From Paenarthrobacter nitroguajacolicus (GTDB taxonomy: Bacteria > Actinomycetota > Actinomycetes > Actinomycetales > Micrococcaceae), in contig NZ_JAQPPK010000012.1 in the NCBI RefSeq assembly GCF_029952445.1, positions 81,207-145,206 on the forward strand: a stretch of 64,000 nt of DNA. The letters run 5' to 3'. The position numbers and the translations under genes were made by a program. Shown in pieces: positions 27,750 through 37,155 of the stretch. The notes under the pieces were generated by a model that saw nothing but the letters and a program-made list of their open reading frames with translations, searched no databases and was not told the origin of the DNA. Positions within the stretch are counted from its first letter, which is position 1. The number at the start of each line of letters is the position of its first letter.

Positions 27750-28945
27750 CTCTGGCCACGAACGAAGCTGCGCAGGGCCGGGAAGCGGGCTCTCCGGGGT
27801 CCTCGTCCATGCAGGGTTTTGCCGCATGGTTCCGCAAACGCCTCCTGTGGATTGCCCTCGGAGCCGTGCTGGTGGGTTTGGCAGCTTATCTCGCCGTCAC
27901 CAGCATGTCCGGAACGACGGACCCACGGGCGATGTCCGCGCGCAACCCCGCACCAGATGGCGCGATGGCCGCAGCGGAGATCCTGGGACGTCACGGAGTA
28001 GCGCTGACTACTACCGATTCGTACGACGACACCATGTCGGCTTTGTCAGGCAAGGACCATGCCACCGTCCTTCTTTATGACCCACGCGGATACCTGGACC
28101 AGTTCCAGGTTGAGGACCTTACCGAATTCGCGGACCGGGTGGTGGTGGTCAAGCCAAGGCTTAAGACTCTCAACGGGCTGGGCCCCGGTTTCCGGCCCGG
28201 CGGTGTCATTCCCGAGGGCCAAACGGTGGTGGAACCCGCCTGCGCGGTGGAGGACGCCGCTGCGGCGGGCCCGGTTTCCGCGCAGGGCTCCATCTATTCG
28301 GGACCCGAGGTGTGTTACTCCAGCCGCGTTGATGGGCCCGGTTTGTACGCAGCATCAGAAGACGGCCGGTTGATCGTCCTGGGCAGCACGGAGCTGGTGG
28401 ACAACGAACACCTTGCCGTTCAAGGCAACGCGGCGCTGGCCCTCCGGACCCTCGGGAACAACCCGGATCTCATCTGGTACCTGCCCGGGGCCAAGGACAT
28501 CTCCGCCTCTGATACCGATCCCACCCTCAGCGACCTCGCACCCAAGTGGTTGGCCTACGCAGGGCCGTGGCTTGGCGTTGTGACACTGCTGGCGGTTGCC
28601 TGGCGTGGGCGACGCATGGGACCCCTGGTTTTCGAGCCCCTCCCCGTTGTAGTCAAGGCAGCCGAAACTGCCGAGGGAAGGGCCCGGCTCTACCAGGATG
28701 CGCGTGCCGTAAGGCGTGCGGCCGACAACCTGCGGGGAGGGACTTTGACCCGCCTTGCCCGCCATTTCAACCTCGGCGCCGACGCCACGAAGGATTCCGT
28801 CGTGGATGCCTCCGCCCGGCGTTTGGAGCGGCCTGCTCCGGAGATACGGGCGGTATTGATCGACTTCACACCGGAAACTGAAGGCCAACTGGTTCAGTGG
28901 GCACAAGAACTTGAACGAATGGAAGAGGAGGCGAGGTCCCGATGA
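27746..28945 (+). CDS. DUF4350-domain membrane protein
   Basis: The 399-residue protein has a membrane helix at about 33-52 and an extracytoplasmic DUF4350 domain (PDGAMAAAEILGRHGVALTTTDSYDD). A second helix lies near 274-290, before a cytoplasmic helical tail. DUF4350 resembles GATase1-like folds but shows no visible catalytic triad. The gene overlaps its neighbours by four bases on both sides. Order and spacing match the actinobacterial MoxR-DUF58 cluster (compare mycobacterial Rv3690-Rv3693). Confidence 0.87.
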   Translation: MTLATNEAAQGREAGSPGSSSMQGFAAWFRKRLLWIALGAVLVGLAAYLAVTSMSGTTDPRAMSARNPAPDGAMAAAEILGRHGVALTTTDSYDDTMSALSGKDHATVLLYDPRGYLDQFQVEDLTEFADRVVVVKPRLKTLNGLGPGFRPGGVIPEGQTVVEPACAVEDAAAAGPVSAQGSIYSGPEVCYSSRVDGPGLYAASEDGRLIVLGSTELVDNEHLAVQGNAALALRTLGNNPDLIWYLPGAKDISASDTDPTLSDLAPKWLAYAGPWLGVVTLLAVAWRGRRMGPLVFEPLPVVVKAAETAEGRARLYQDARAVRRAADNLRGGTLTRLARHFNLGADATKDSVVDASARRLERPAPEIRAVLIDFTPETEGQLVQWAQELERMEEEARSR

Positions 28946-30078
28946 ACAGCCAGTCGAACAGCTACACGGACACGAACAGCCAGTACACAGGTGGCGCGGC
29001 GGCACAACAAAGCGCAGCACCACAACAAAGCGCAGCACCACAACAAAGCGCAGCACCACAACAAAGCGCAGCACCACAACCGGGCTCGGCGACGGCCGGC
29101 GTCGAAGGCGGTCAGCGTCACGTGGCCGAAGACCCGGCCCGCCAGTCGCTCCTGAATGTCCGCGCCGAAGTGGGGAAAGCGGTGGTGGGGCAGGATCCTA
29201 CGGTCACGGGCATGCTGATTGCCCTGCTCTGTGGCGGTCATGTCCTTTTGGAGGGCGTTCCCGGTGTGGCAAAAACCCTTCTCGTGAGGGCATTGTCCAC
29301 TGCCTTGAGCCTGGATACCAAGCGTGTCCAGTTCACCCCGGACCTCATGCCGGGCGACGTCACAGGTTCTTTGGTCTACGACTCCCACTCCTCCGAATTC
29401 ACATTCCGCGAGGGCCCCGTGTTCACCAACATCATGTTGGCGGACGAAATCAACCGTACGCCCCCCAAGACCCAGGCCTCCCTGCTGGAAGCGATGGAAG
29501 AGCGGCAGGTTTCGGTTGACGGAGTCTCACGTCCTCTGCCTGTCCCGTTCATCGTGGCGGCAACCCAGAATCCCGTGGAATACGAGGGCACCTATCCCCT
29601 CCCCGAGGCGCAGCTTGACCGGTTCCTCCTCAAGCTGACCATGCCGCTTCCCGGACGTTCGGAAGAGATCGAAGTTATCCGACGCCATGCCAATGGCTTC
29701 GATCCGCGCGACCTGGCCGCAGCCGGGGTACGGCCGGTGGCGGGAGCCGCGGACCTCGCATCGGCCCAGGCGGCAGTGGCGCAGGTTGCGGTAGCACCTG
29801 AACTTTTGTCATACATCGTTGACATTGTCCGGGCCACGAGGTCGGCTCCTTCCTTCCAGCTCGGCGTCTCCCCCCGTGGTGCCACAGCGTTGCTCAACAC
29901 TGCCAAGGCGTGGGCCTGGCTGTCCGGCAGGACCTTCGTGACCCCTGACGATGTCAAGGCTTTGTCGCTCCCCTGCCTCCGGCACAGGGTGGGCCTGAGG
30001 CCGGAAGCCCAGATGGACGGTATCCAGGTGGATGATGTCCTGGGGAGCATCCTCGCCTCGGTTCCGGTGCCGCGGTGA
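28942..30078 (+). CDS. MoxR-family AAA+ ATPase
   Basis: The 378-residue protein has a low-complexity N-terminus with four exact QQSAAP repeats, then a MoxR AAA+ core. Walker A is GVPGVAKT, Walker B region IMLADEINRTPPKTQASLLEAMEE, sensor 1 VAATQNPVEYEGTYPLPEAQLDRF, and an AAA lid ends the protein. MoxR ATPases act as chaperones that mature partner complexes, here probably the DUF58 protein encoded next. The start overlaps the DUF4350 stop (ATGA). Confidence 0.93.
   Translation: MNSQSNSYTDTNSQYTGGAAAQQSAAPQQSAAPQQSAAPQQSAAPQPGSATAGVEGGQRHVAEDPARQSLLNVRAEVGKAVVGQDPTVTGMLIALLCGGHVLLEGVPGVAKTLLVRALSTALSLDTKRVQFTPDLMPGDVTGSLVYDSHSSEFTFREGPVFTNIMLADEINRTPPKTQASLLEAMEERQVSVDGVSRPLPVPFIVAATQNPVEYEGTYPLPEAQLDRFLLKLTMPLPGRSEEIEVIRRHANGFDPRDLAAAGVRPVAGAADLASAQAAVAQVAVAPELLSYIVDIVRATRSAPSFQLGVSPRGATALLNTAKAWAWLSGRTFVTPDDVKALSLPCLRHRVGLRPEAQMDGIQVDDVLGSILASVPVPR
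29003..29080 (+). repeat. 18-bp in-frame tandem repeat in MoxR gene
   Basis: Four perfect copies of CACAACAAAGCGCAGCAC begin at 29003, 29021, 29039 and 29057, followed by a six-base partial copy. Because 18 is divisible by three, copy-number change adds or removes QQSAAP units without a frameshift. Confidence 0.9.
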
Positions 30079-30107
30079 TGAGAGTCCGCTTGGCCGAGGG
30101 GGCCTGA

Positions 30108-31400
30108 ATGGCCATCACGGGTCGCTTCGTAGCGCTGGCCGTAGCAGGGTTGGTGCCGCTGGTGATGTTTCCGGCCTGGATCACGGTGCTCTTGGTGTGC
30201 CTGGTCTTGTTGCTGGCGCTGGTCTTTGATCTGGTTCTGGCGGCCTCCCCGGCCAAGCTCGTCGTTGAGCGCCAGCAGCCCGGCAATGTCACGTTGGCGG
30301 GCAGGGCGGAGTCGGTGGTCTCGGTGACCAACACCACCCGGCGCAAACTGAACGCCGTGATCAGGGATGCGTGGCAGCCGTCCGCGGGAGCCACCAATGC
30401 CGTACAGCGCATGGCAGTGCCGTCAGGAGAACGCCGCCGGATGACGGTGACGCTGATGCCCGGCAGGCGCGGTGACCTGCAAAGTCCGCATGTGACCATC
30501 CGTTCGTTGGGTCCGCTTGGCGTAGCCGCCAGGCAGCGCACGCGGCCTCTCCCCGGGCAACTGAGGGTTTTGCCTCCCTTCCACTCGAAACGCCATCTTC
30601 CGTCCAAGCTCCGGAAACTCCGGGAGCTGGACGGCAGGGCCGCGGTGCAGATCCGTGGTGCGGGCACCGAGTTCGATTCGCTTCGCGACTACGTCCGGGG
30701 CGACGACGTCCGTTCCATCGATTGGCGCGCCACGGCACGCCGAACCTCCGTAGTGGTCAGGACCTGGCGCCCGGAACGCGATCGCCGCGTCGTCGTCGTG
30801 CTTGACACTTCGCGCACGGCGGCCGCCAGGATCGAGGACGAACCGCGGCTCGACACCGGAATAGAGGCAGCGCTGCTGCTCGCGGTGCTCGCCGAACGGG
30901 GTGGGGACCGGGTCGACTTCCTCGCGTACGACCGGCGGCTCCGGGCGCGGGTGGAGTCGGCATCCAAAGGGAACCTGCTGGGGCAGCTCGTCCAGGCCAT
31001 GGCCCCGCTGGAGGCAGAGCTCATCGAACTGGACTGGCAGCAGATCCCCGGACAAGTCCGGGCCGTGTCGGCGCACCGCTCGCTGGTGGTGCTCTTGACG
31101 GCGCTCGACGGCGGCGCCCCCGAAGAAGGCCTGCTCCCCACCGTGGCGCAACTGTCCCGCCAACACGTGGTGATCGTAGCTTCGGTCCGCGATCCCCTGC
31201 TTGCGGAGATGAAAGCGGAACGGACCACCGCCAGCCAGGTGTTCCGGGCGGCCGCCGCCGAGCGCGCACTCCTGGAGCGCGCAGCAGTCACTGCCCAATT
31301 GCGGCAGCTTGGGGCCGAAGTGGTGGACGCCGAACCGCTGGAGGTTCCACCCCTGCTGGCTGATACCTATATCCGGCTCAAAGCAGCCGGTCGCCTTTAG
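30108..31400 (+). CDS. DUF58 (VWA-like) protein, MoxR partner
   Basis: The 430-residue protein starts with two hydrophobic segments (about 5-50). A beta-rich part follows, then the DUF58 signature GTEFDSLRDYVRGDDVRSIDWRATARR and a VWA-like fold with VVVVLDTSRTAA. DUF58 proteins work with MoxR in assembly or surface-complex maturation. It starts 29 bp after the MoxR stop in the same direction. The tail at about 340-430 is charged and probably cytoplasmic. Confidence 0.9.
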   Translation: MAITGRFVALAVAGLVPLVMFPAWITVLLVCLVLLLALVFDLVLAASPAKLVVERQQPGNVTLAGRAESVVSVTNTTRRKLNAVIRDAWQPSAGATNAVQRMAVPSGERRRMTVTLMPGRRGDLQSPHVTIRSLGPLGVAARQRTRPLPGQLRVLPPFHSKRHLPSKLRKLRELDGRAAVQIRGAGTEFDSLRDYVRGDDVRSIDWRATARRTSVVVRTWRPERDRRVVVVLDTSRTAAARIEDEPRLDTGIEAALLLAVLAERGGDRVDFLAYDRRLRARVESASKGNLLGQLVQAMAPLEAELIELDWQQIPGQVRAVSAHRSLVVLLTALDGGAPEEGLLPTVAQLSRQHVVIVASVRDPLLAEMKAERTTASQVFRAAAAERALLERAAVTAQLRQLGAEVVDAEPLEVPPLLADTYIRLKAAGRL

Positions 31401-31424
31401 TCCCCGGATTCAGGAAGGACCGCC

Positions 31425-32144
31425 ATGAGCGCACCCATCTACCAGCTGGCCCTCGGTGAAGACTTCACCCGATTGGCCCCGGAGCTGCAGGACTACTTTT
31501 CACTGGCCGCCGGCTCTGGCACGTACGGAATCGGGGAGGGCGTTTTTGACGTCGTAGGTTGCCGGCAAAAATGGCTTCGGCCGCTGCTCGCCCTCACGGG
31601 AAGCGAGGAAGCATTCTTCCCGGAGTACGGTGAGGGCATTCCTTTCCGGGTTGAGAACCATGCCCACATAGATCCGTTCGGCCGACCTGCCCTGACCGCC
31701 CGGCGGGAGATCCATTTCCCCCGCCGCACCCGGCTTTTCCACGACACGACGAGCGCCGTTCTCCCCGAGGGGCAGGACCACGAACACCGGGCACGGCTGG
31801 TGGACCACGTTGGCCGCTACCGACGCCTGGTCACCGACCTCGATGTCACGGTCACCCCCGAAGGCCGTCTTCGCGGAGTTTCGAAGGCGAGCCGCTTGTT
31901 GCTGGGTCCCTTGCGCCTTCCCCTTCCGGCGGCGCTGGATGCCCGGGCCTACGCCGAGCAGTGGTGGGACCAGGCCGAGGGCAAGCACCGTATCCAGGTC
32001 AAAGTCATCCAACCGCAGATCGGCCTTGTGCTGGTTTACGCCGGACGTTTCGACTACCGCCTCGCGCGATACCTCCCGGGAGCTGCACCCGGCACGGCCC
32101 TGCCGCGCTACGCCGAACCGGACCGCTGGGAAGAACGAATCTAA
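31425..32144 (+). CDS. DUF4166-domain protein
   Basis: The 239-residue protein has no membrane segment or signal peptide. It shows the DUF4166 pattern: LAPELQDYFSLAAGSGTYGIGEGVFDVVGC near the start and REIHFPRRTRLFHDTT in the middle. GGAAGGACC precedes the ATG. It is 24 bp after the DUF58 gene and may be the last gene of that operon. Its stop overlaps the opposing gene's stop by four bases (CTAA). Function is unknown. Confidence 0.8.
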   Translation: MSAPIYQLALGEDFTRLAPELQDYFSLAAGSGTYGIGEGVFDVVGCRQKWLRPLLALTGSEEAFFPEYGEGIPFRVENHAHIDPFGRPALTARREIHFPRRTRLFHDTTSAVLPEGQDHEHRARLVDHVGRYRRLVTDLDVTVTPEGRLRGVSKASRLLLGPLRLPLPAALDARAYAEQWWDQAEGKHRIQVKVIQPQIGLVLVYAGRFDYRLARYLPGAAPGTALPRYAEPDRWEERI

Positions 32145-33175
32145 CCCTGCGCCAGCTGGTCCAGGCCATCGGCCACCTGTGTCAGCTTGGCCAGAACCTC
32201 CATGGCCGCCTTGGGAGTGAAGTCTTCCAGCCCCGTTGAGGGAGTGACCCGGAGCCCTGCCAGGCCTGACGCAGGCAGGCCGAGCTGGCGCCACGGCTTC
32301 CAGATACTCTCCACAATTTCGGCGGTCCTGGGCAAGAGTGCCCTGGGCTCGCCGGTCGGCAAGGCACCGGCCCACAAACGGTTGCCGCCTTCAACGGCAC
32401 CGGCAAGCTGCTCCCATTGGCGGGTGGTCAGGGCCTTAAGCGGCACCGCTACGCCATCGGCGCCGGCTGCGAGGATGCGATCAATGGGTGCCTCGATCTC
32501 CGGCACGGAGATGACGGTCTCGACGGCGCCCGCGGACTTCAGGGCTTCGATCACCAACCGCCAGGCTCCAGTGACCTCCTCGCCGTGGATGGATCGGAGC
32601 GTTCGGTACCCGCTCGCCGTCGGGATGGTCCCCGCCATGACCGAGGCGATATCCGGCTCGTCAATCTGGACCACAATCCGGGCACCGGGCACGGCCGCCG
32701 AAACCTTGCGGAGGTGGTCCGCCACGCCGGCTGCCAACGATTCCGCGATGTCCCTCCGGGCGCCGTAGTCAAGGAGCGCCCGTTCGCCGTTGTGGAGGTG
32801 GAGGCTCGCGGCAAGGCTCAGGGGTCCCATCAGCTGAACCTTGAGCTCGCTCGCCGAAACGTCCTCCGCGCCGGCGACATCGGCCAGGATATTGATGTCC
32901 GTTGACAGCGCAGAACGGGCGCGCTGGGCATCCTTGCCCGGCCTGTCCACCAATCGCCAACCATACGGCTGGACATCGATGTCCAGATCCACCAACAGCG
33001 ACCCCGTGCGGCCCGTGGCGTCCGAACCCACACCGCGGCCCGGTAGTTCCGGCAGGAACGGAAGATGGGGATCACCAAGCTCGCCACGGATGGTCCGGAT
33101 GGCCTCGGCGGGATCGCTGCCCGGCCACGGCCCCAAGGCAGTCGCGCTTGCGCGCACGTCACTGACCACGGACAT
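32141..33175 (-). CDS. MetE-like (cobalamin-independent methionine synthase superfamily) protein
   Basis: The 344-residue protein corresponds only to one MetE-like TIM barrel. Visible blocks are KVQLMGPLSLAASLHL, VVQIDEPDIASVMAG and the C-terminal LRVTPSTGLEDF. Full MetE is about 750 residues, so this is the short actinobacterial form (Rv3015c-like). It may be a methyltransferase. The usual zinc-site Cys/His set is not evident, so substrate and activity are uncertain. The start is three bases from the chorismate mutase stop, implying co-transcription. Confidence 0.8.
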   Translation of the reverse strand: MSVVSDVRASATALGPWPGSDPAEAIRTIRGELGDPHLPFLPELPGRGVGSDATGRTGSLLVDLDIDVQPYGWRLVDRPGKDAQRARSALSTDINILADVAGAEDVSASELKVQLMGPLSLAASLHLHNGERALLDYGARRDIAESLAAGVADHLRKVSAAVPGARIVVQIDEPDIASVMAGTIPTASGYRTLRSIHGEEVTGAWRLVIEALKSAGAVETVISVPEIEAPIDRILAAGADGVAVPLKALTTRQWEQLAGAVEGGNRLWAGALPTGEPRALLPRTAEIVESIWKPWRQLGLPASGLAGLRVTPSTGLEDFTPKAAMEVLAKLTQVADGLDQLAQG

Positions 33176-33178
33176 GGA

Positions 33179-33568
33179 TCAGGCCTGCTGGCTGGAAATC
33201 TGGTGGTCCTCGGCAATTGCCTCATGGTGCCGGATCACTTCACTGATGATGAAGTTCAGGAATTTCTCGGCAAAGGCAGGATCCAGGTGTGCGTCTTCGG
33301 CAAGGCGGCGAAGCCGGGCAATTTGTGCAGCTTCACGGCCCGGGTCACCGGCCGGCAGCTTGTGGGTGGCCTTGAGGACACCCACTTTCTGGGTGGCCTT
33401 GAACCGCTCGGCGAGCAGGAACACCAAAGTGGCGTCAATGTTGTCGATGCTTGACCGGATGGACAGCAGCTCATCCATCACGGTGCGGTCAACGTGGCCG
33501 GCGAGGGAACTCGCGGCCGGGTTGAAGGAATCGGCATCATGGGGAAGGGCATTGTTCTGCTCGGTCAT
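33179..33568 (-). CDS. AroQ-type chorismate mutase
   Basis: From the ATG at 33568 the protein has 129 residues and the all-helical AroQ pattern: LSIRSSIDNIDATLVFLLAERFKATQKVGVLK, then DPGREAAQIARLRRLAEDAHLDPAFAEKFLNFIISEVIRHHE. It converts chorismate to prephenate for Phe and Tyr synthesis. The conserved Arg, Lys and Glu positions are recognisable. It has no fused DAHP-synthase or prephenate dehydratase domain. It lies upstream of the MetE-like gene by three bases. Confidence 0.9.
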   Translation of the reverse strand: MTEQNNALPHDADSFNPAASSLAGHVDRTVMDELLSIRSSIDNIDATLVFLLAERFKATQKVGVLKATHKLPAGDPGREAAQIARLRRLAEDAHLDPAFAEKFLNFIISEVIRHHEAIAEDHQISSQQA

Positions 33569-33660
33569 GCATCCCAGTCTATGGTGTGCGACGCAGTGTT
33601 TTCCGCGCCCGAACCGGAGCACAATGGCTCCATCACCTCAGTTTCAGCAAAGGAGCTTTC

Positions 33661-34317
33661 ATGAAAATCGCGGTTCTGGGCACGGGAATGGTGGGCCATG
33701 CCTTGGCGGGCAAGCTGGTATCGCTGGGCCATGAGGTGACCATGGGGTCACGGGAGCCGGGCAATCCCAAAGGGAAGCAGTGGGCTGAACAAGCCGGCGC
33801 CCTGGGGCATGCGGGGTCCTTCGCGGAAGCATGCTCCCGGTCCAGCCTCATCATCAATGCGACGCCGGGAACAGTGAGCCTGGCTGTCCTCGCCGAGGCC
33901 GGTGACGACAACCTCAACGGCAAGGTGCTCCTGGACGTGGCCAACCCGCTGGATGGCTCCAGCGGCTTCCCACCCGCCCTTACGGTCTGCAACACGGACA
34001 GCATCGCCGAAACCATCCAGCGGGCCTACCCGGAGGTTCGGGTGGTGAAGTCACTGAACACGGTAAGTGCGCCTGTGATGGTGGACCCGGGACGCATTCC
34101 GGGCGCACATGACATTTTCATGGCGGGAAATGACGCCGAAGCCAAGGCCACAGTTTCGGCCCTGCTGCAGGAATTTGGTTGGGAACCCGGGCACATCAGG
34201 GACCTTGGTGGACTGGACGCGGCCAGGGCCATGGAAATGTGGTTGCCACTATGGTTGCGGATCTTCATGCAGCAGCCCAAGGGCAAGATGTTCAACATCG
34301 CCATCGTCTCCGAGTAG
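33661..34317 (+). CDS. F420/NADP-dependent oxidoreductase-like (Fno-type) protein
   Basis: The 218-residue protein begins with a Rossmann fold, MKIAVLGTGMVGHALAGKLVSLGHEV, and continues with SREPGNPKGKQWAEQAGALGH and NATPGTVSLAVLAEAG. This resembles NADPH:F420 reductases and related NAD(P)-binding oxidoreductases. AAAGGAGCTTTC before the ATG is a strong ribosome-binding site. No F420 biosynthesis gene is in the window, so cofactor use is not established. It is divergent from the chorismate mutase gene. Confidence 0.85.
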   Translation: MKIAVLGTGMVGHALAGKLVSLGHEVTMGSREPGNPKGKQWAEQAGALGHAGSFAEACSRSSLIINATPGTVSLAVLAEAGDDNLNGKVLLDVANPLDGSSGFPPALTVCNTDSIAETIQRAYPEVRVVKSLNTVSAPVMVDPGRIPGAHDIFMAGNDAEAKATVSALLQEFGWEPGHIRDLGGLDAARAMEMWLPLWLRIFMQQPKGKMFNIAIVSE

Positions 34318-34364
34318 CGAGCCAGCATGTCCTCGGATAGACCCTAAAGAAATAGGCCGTTCGC

Positions 34365-34405
34365 GCAGAAAGGCACGCCCCCTGGAGGAGGGCGTGCCTT
34401 TCTGC
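34365..34405. terminator. Bidirectional terminator, 16-bp stem
   Basis: GCAGAAAGGCACGCCC (34365-34380) and GGGCGTGCCTTTCTGC (34390-34405) pair perfectly around the loop CCTGGAGGA. It lies between convergent genes and can serve both the oxidoreductase and the ABC transporter operon. Confidence 0.88.
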
Positions 34406-34424
34406 TTGCTGCTGTGGGCCGGAG

Positions 34425-36131
34425 TCAGCCGCCAAGAAGCGCCCGGTGCGCTTCCCGCCGTCGTGCTTGTTCCTCAGGGTCTGGCACGGGCAAGGAGGCG
34501 ATCAGCCGCTTGGTGTATTCGTGTTGCGGCGACCCCATCACGTGGTTGCCAATCCCCTGCTCCACAAGCTGTCCCTTGTACAAGACGCCCACCCAGTGGG
34601 ACAACATGTCCACCACTGCGAGGTCGTGGCTGATGAAGAGCGCCGCGAAGCCGAACTGTTCCTGGATGTCCTTGAACAGGTCCAGTACCTTGGCCTGCAC
34701 GGATACATCCAACGCGGACGTGGGTTCGTCGGCGATCAGAAGCCGGGGATTCAGCGCCAGGGAACGCGCAAGGGAGGCGCGCTGGCGCTGACCGCCGGAG
34801 AGCTCGTGCGGGTACCGCTGCGCGTACGACGCCGGCAACTGGACTGACTCGAGCAACTCACCAACCTTTTTCCTCGCCTCCGCCGCGCCCGGCTTGGTAT
34901 GGATCATCAGAGGCTCCGCCACGCACTCACCGATGGTGAGGTGCGGGTTGAAGGACGCTGCCGGATCCTGGAAGACGAAGCCGATCTCCTTGCGCAGCGG
35001 ACGGAAGCTCCGCTCCTTGAAGTCCAGCATTTCGTAGCCCAGGACCTTGAGGCTGCCGCCCGTTGTCCTGTTCAGCCCGGCGATGGCCCGTCCGATGGTT
35101 GACTTGCCGGAGCCCGACTCTCCCACCAGGCCAAAGACCTCGTTCTCCGAGACGGTAAAACTGACGTTGTCCACGGCTTTGAATCCGTGCCTGCCAAACC
35201 GGCCAGGGTATTCGATGGTGAGGTTCCTGGCCTCCACCAGGACCTTTCCGTCCTGGTGGAGCCGGCCGCGGGCTCCTTCGGAGGCCGAGTTGCGGCCCAG
35301 GTGGGGTACGGCGGCAAGGAGGTTTCGCGTGTACTCCTGCCGTGGTTCGGCGAAAAGGACCTTGGAGGGAGCTTCCTCCACCACATCGCCTTGGTACATC
35401 ACCACTACCCGGTCAGCGAGGTCGGCCACCACACCCATGTTGTGCGTGATGAGCACGATCGAGGTCCCGTAGTTGTCCCTCAGGTCCCGCAGCAGCTGAA
35501 GGATTTCGGCCTGTACCGTGACGTCCAAGGCCGTTGTGGGCTCGTCGGCCACGATCAACCCCGGGTCCAAGGCGAGCGCCGCAGCAATGACCACACGCTG
35601 TTTCTGCCCACCGGAGAACTGGTGGGGGTAGTAGTTGACACGCGTTTCCGGGTCGGGGATGCCCACTTTCCGGAGGGCCTCCGTGGCCCGCTGTTTCGCT
35701 TCCTTGGCGGAGATGCGCCGGCCGTCGCTTGCATGTGCACGGATGCCTTCGGCGATCTGCCAGCCAACAGTGAAGACCGGGTTCAAGGCCGTCGAGGGCT
35801 CCTGGAACACCATGGCGACGTCGCGGCCGCGGATCTTCCGAAGCCCTGACTTGCTGACGCTGATCACGTTGTTTCCGTTGATCACTACTGCGCCCGAACT
35901 GATGGCTGTTTCCGGGAGAAGGCCAAGGATGGTCTTTGCCGTCACCGTCTTGCCGGAACCGGACTCCCCCACGATCGCGACGACCTCGCCGGGGTTCACC
36001 TCCAGGCTGACGTCCTTGACGGCGTGTACATCTCCGCCGTCGGTGGCGAAGGTGACTTGGAGACGGTCAATGGTGAGGACTGGCTGCCCTGCGGGCGCCT
36101 GGTCCGAAACATGTCCAAGGTTGGTGGTCAT
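34425..36131 (-). CDS. Peptide ABC transporter ATPase, fused DppD-DppF type
   Basis: The 568-residue protein carries two complete ABC ATPase domains. The first has Walker A GESGSGKT (about 54-61) and signature FSGGQKQR. The second has GESGSGKST near 340 and LSGGQRQR. Each is followed by the oligopeptide-binding C-terminal extension. Most Dpp/Opp systems use two separate ATPase subunits; here they are one chain. The start overlaps the dppC-like stop by ATGA. It powers import of peptides or similar solutes. Confidence 0.95.
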   Translation of the reverse strand: MTTNLGHVSDQAPAGQPVLTIDRLQVTFATDGGDVHAVKDVSLEVNPGEVVAIVGESGSGKTVTAKTILGLLPETAISSGAVVINGNNVISVSKSGLRKIRGRDVAMVFQEPSTALNPVFTVGWQIAEGIRAHASDGRRISAKEAKQRATEALRKVGIPDPETRVNYYPHQFSGGQKQRVVIAAALALDPGLIVADEPTTALDVTVQAEILQLLRDLRDNYGTSIVLITHNMGVVADLADRVVVMYQGDVVEEAPSKVLFAEPRQEYTRNLLAAVPHLGRNSASEGARGRLHQDGKVLVEARNLTIEYPGRFGRHGFKAVDNVSFTVSENEVFGLVGESGSGKSTIGRAIAGLNRTTGGSLKVLGYEMLDFKERSFRPLRKEIGFVFQDPAASFNPHLTIGECVAEPLMIHTKPGAAEARKKVGELLESVQLPASYAQRYPHELSGGQRQRASLARSLALNPRLLIADEPTSALDVSVQAKVLDLFKDIQEQFGFAALFISHDLAVVDMLSHWVGVLYKGQLVEQGIGNHVMGSPQHEYTKRLIASLPVPDPEEQARRREAHRALLGG

Positions 36132-37153
36132 GGCGTGCCTGCCTCTGCCGTTGTGGACGGTGTTCCCGGTGATGTTGGACTTCCCGGTGTTTTGGGAGTC
36201 CCTGGTGTTGCACCGGCGCGTTTGCGTCCCCGGATCCGGGGATCGTTGAGGTCATTGATGCTCTCGCCCACCAGCGTGAGGCCAAGGACGGTGAGCACTA
36301 TCGCGATACCGGGGAAGACACCGGTCCACCAAATACCGGACGAGGTATCTGCCAATGCCTTGTTGAGGTCGAATCCCCACTCCGCGGCAGAGGTGGGCTC
36401 GATGCCGAAACCGAGGAAGCCCAGGCCTGCCAGGGTGAGGATCGCTTCGGAGGCGTTCAGGGTGAACATCAGGGGCAGGGTTCGGGTGGCATTCTTGAAA
36501 ATGTGGCGACCAATGATGCGCATGCTGGAGGCACCAAGAACCTTGGCCGATTCAACGAACGGTTCGGCCTTGAGCCTGATGGTCTCGGCACGTATCACCC
36601 GGAAATACTGCGGCACGAACACCACGGTGATGGAGAAGGCACAGGAAAAGATGCCGCCCCAGAAACTGGACTGCCCGCGGCTGATGACGATGGAAATGAC
36701 GATCGCCAGGAGCAACGTGGGGAAGGCGTAGATGGCATCTGCCACCACTACCAGGATCCGGTCGAGCCACCCGCCGAAGTACCCGCTGAGCAGGCCAAGG
36801 GCGACGCCGAGGAACAGTGACATGGCAACGGAGACAATGATGACAGTCACCGCTGTCTGGGAACCCCAGATAACCCGCGACAAGACGTCGTAGCCGCCAA
36901 CGGTGGTTCCCAGCAGATGTTTCCCGCCGGGGGCTTCCTGTGTTGGGAAGGAACCTGAGGCGTCGCTGAGCTGCGAGTACCCGTACGGGGCCAGCAGGGG
37001 CGCGAAGATGCTCGTGAGGATGAACAGCCCACTGAGGACTACGCCGACGATGAGCATGCCCCGTTGGAGGCCAACGCTCTTCTTGAGGTGCGAGATCACG
37101 GGGAGCCGGGAGAAAAGCGGCTGCCTGGGTGGAGTGAGTGTTGGGGTGCTCAT
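36128..37153 (-). CDS. Peptide ABC transporter permease, DppC-like
   Basis: The 341-residue protein has an N-terminal cytoplasmic arm and about six membrane helices. A BPD-type permease region contains the EAA-like loop (RAETIRLKAEPFVESAKVLGASSMRIIGRHIFKNA). Its tail is unusual: a Pro/Gly/Thr-rich segment (TPGTPKTPGSPTSPGTPSTT) of low complexity. It sits two bases after the DppB-like stop and overlaps the ATPase gene, consistent with one transcription unit. Confidence 0.93.
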   Translation of the reverse strand: MSTPTLTPPRQPLFSRLPVISHLKKSVGLQRGMLIVGVVLSGLFILTSIFAPLLAPYGYSQLSDASGSFPTQEAPGGKHLLGTTVGGYDVLSRVIWGSQTAVTVIIVSVAMSLFLGVALGLLSGYFGGWLDRILVVVADAIYAFPTLLLAIVISIVISRGQSSFWGGIFSCAFSITVVFVPQYFRVIRAETIRLKAEPFVESAKVLGASSMRIIGRHIFKNATRTLPLMFTLNASEAILTLAGLGFLGFGIEPTSAAEWGFDLNKALADTSSGIWWTGVFPGIAIVLTVLGLTLVGESINDLNDPRIRGRKRAGATPGTPKTPGSPTSPGTPSTTAEAGTP

Positions 37154-37155
37154 GG

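Noticed and set aside
28355..29077. 240-residue antisense frame with repeated VVLRF units
   Set aside because: It is the reverse reading of the MoxR 18-bp repeat and the DUF4350 gene.
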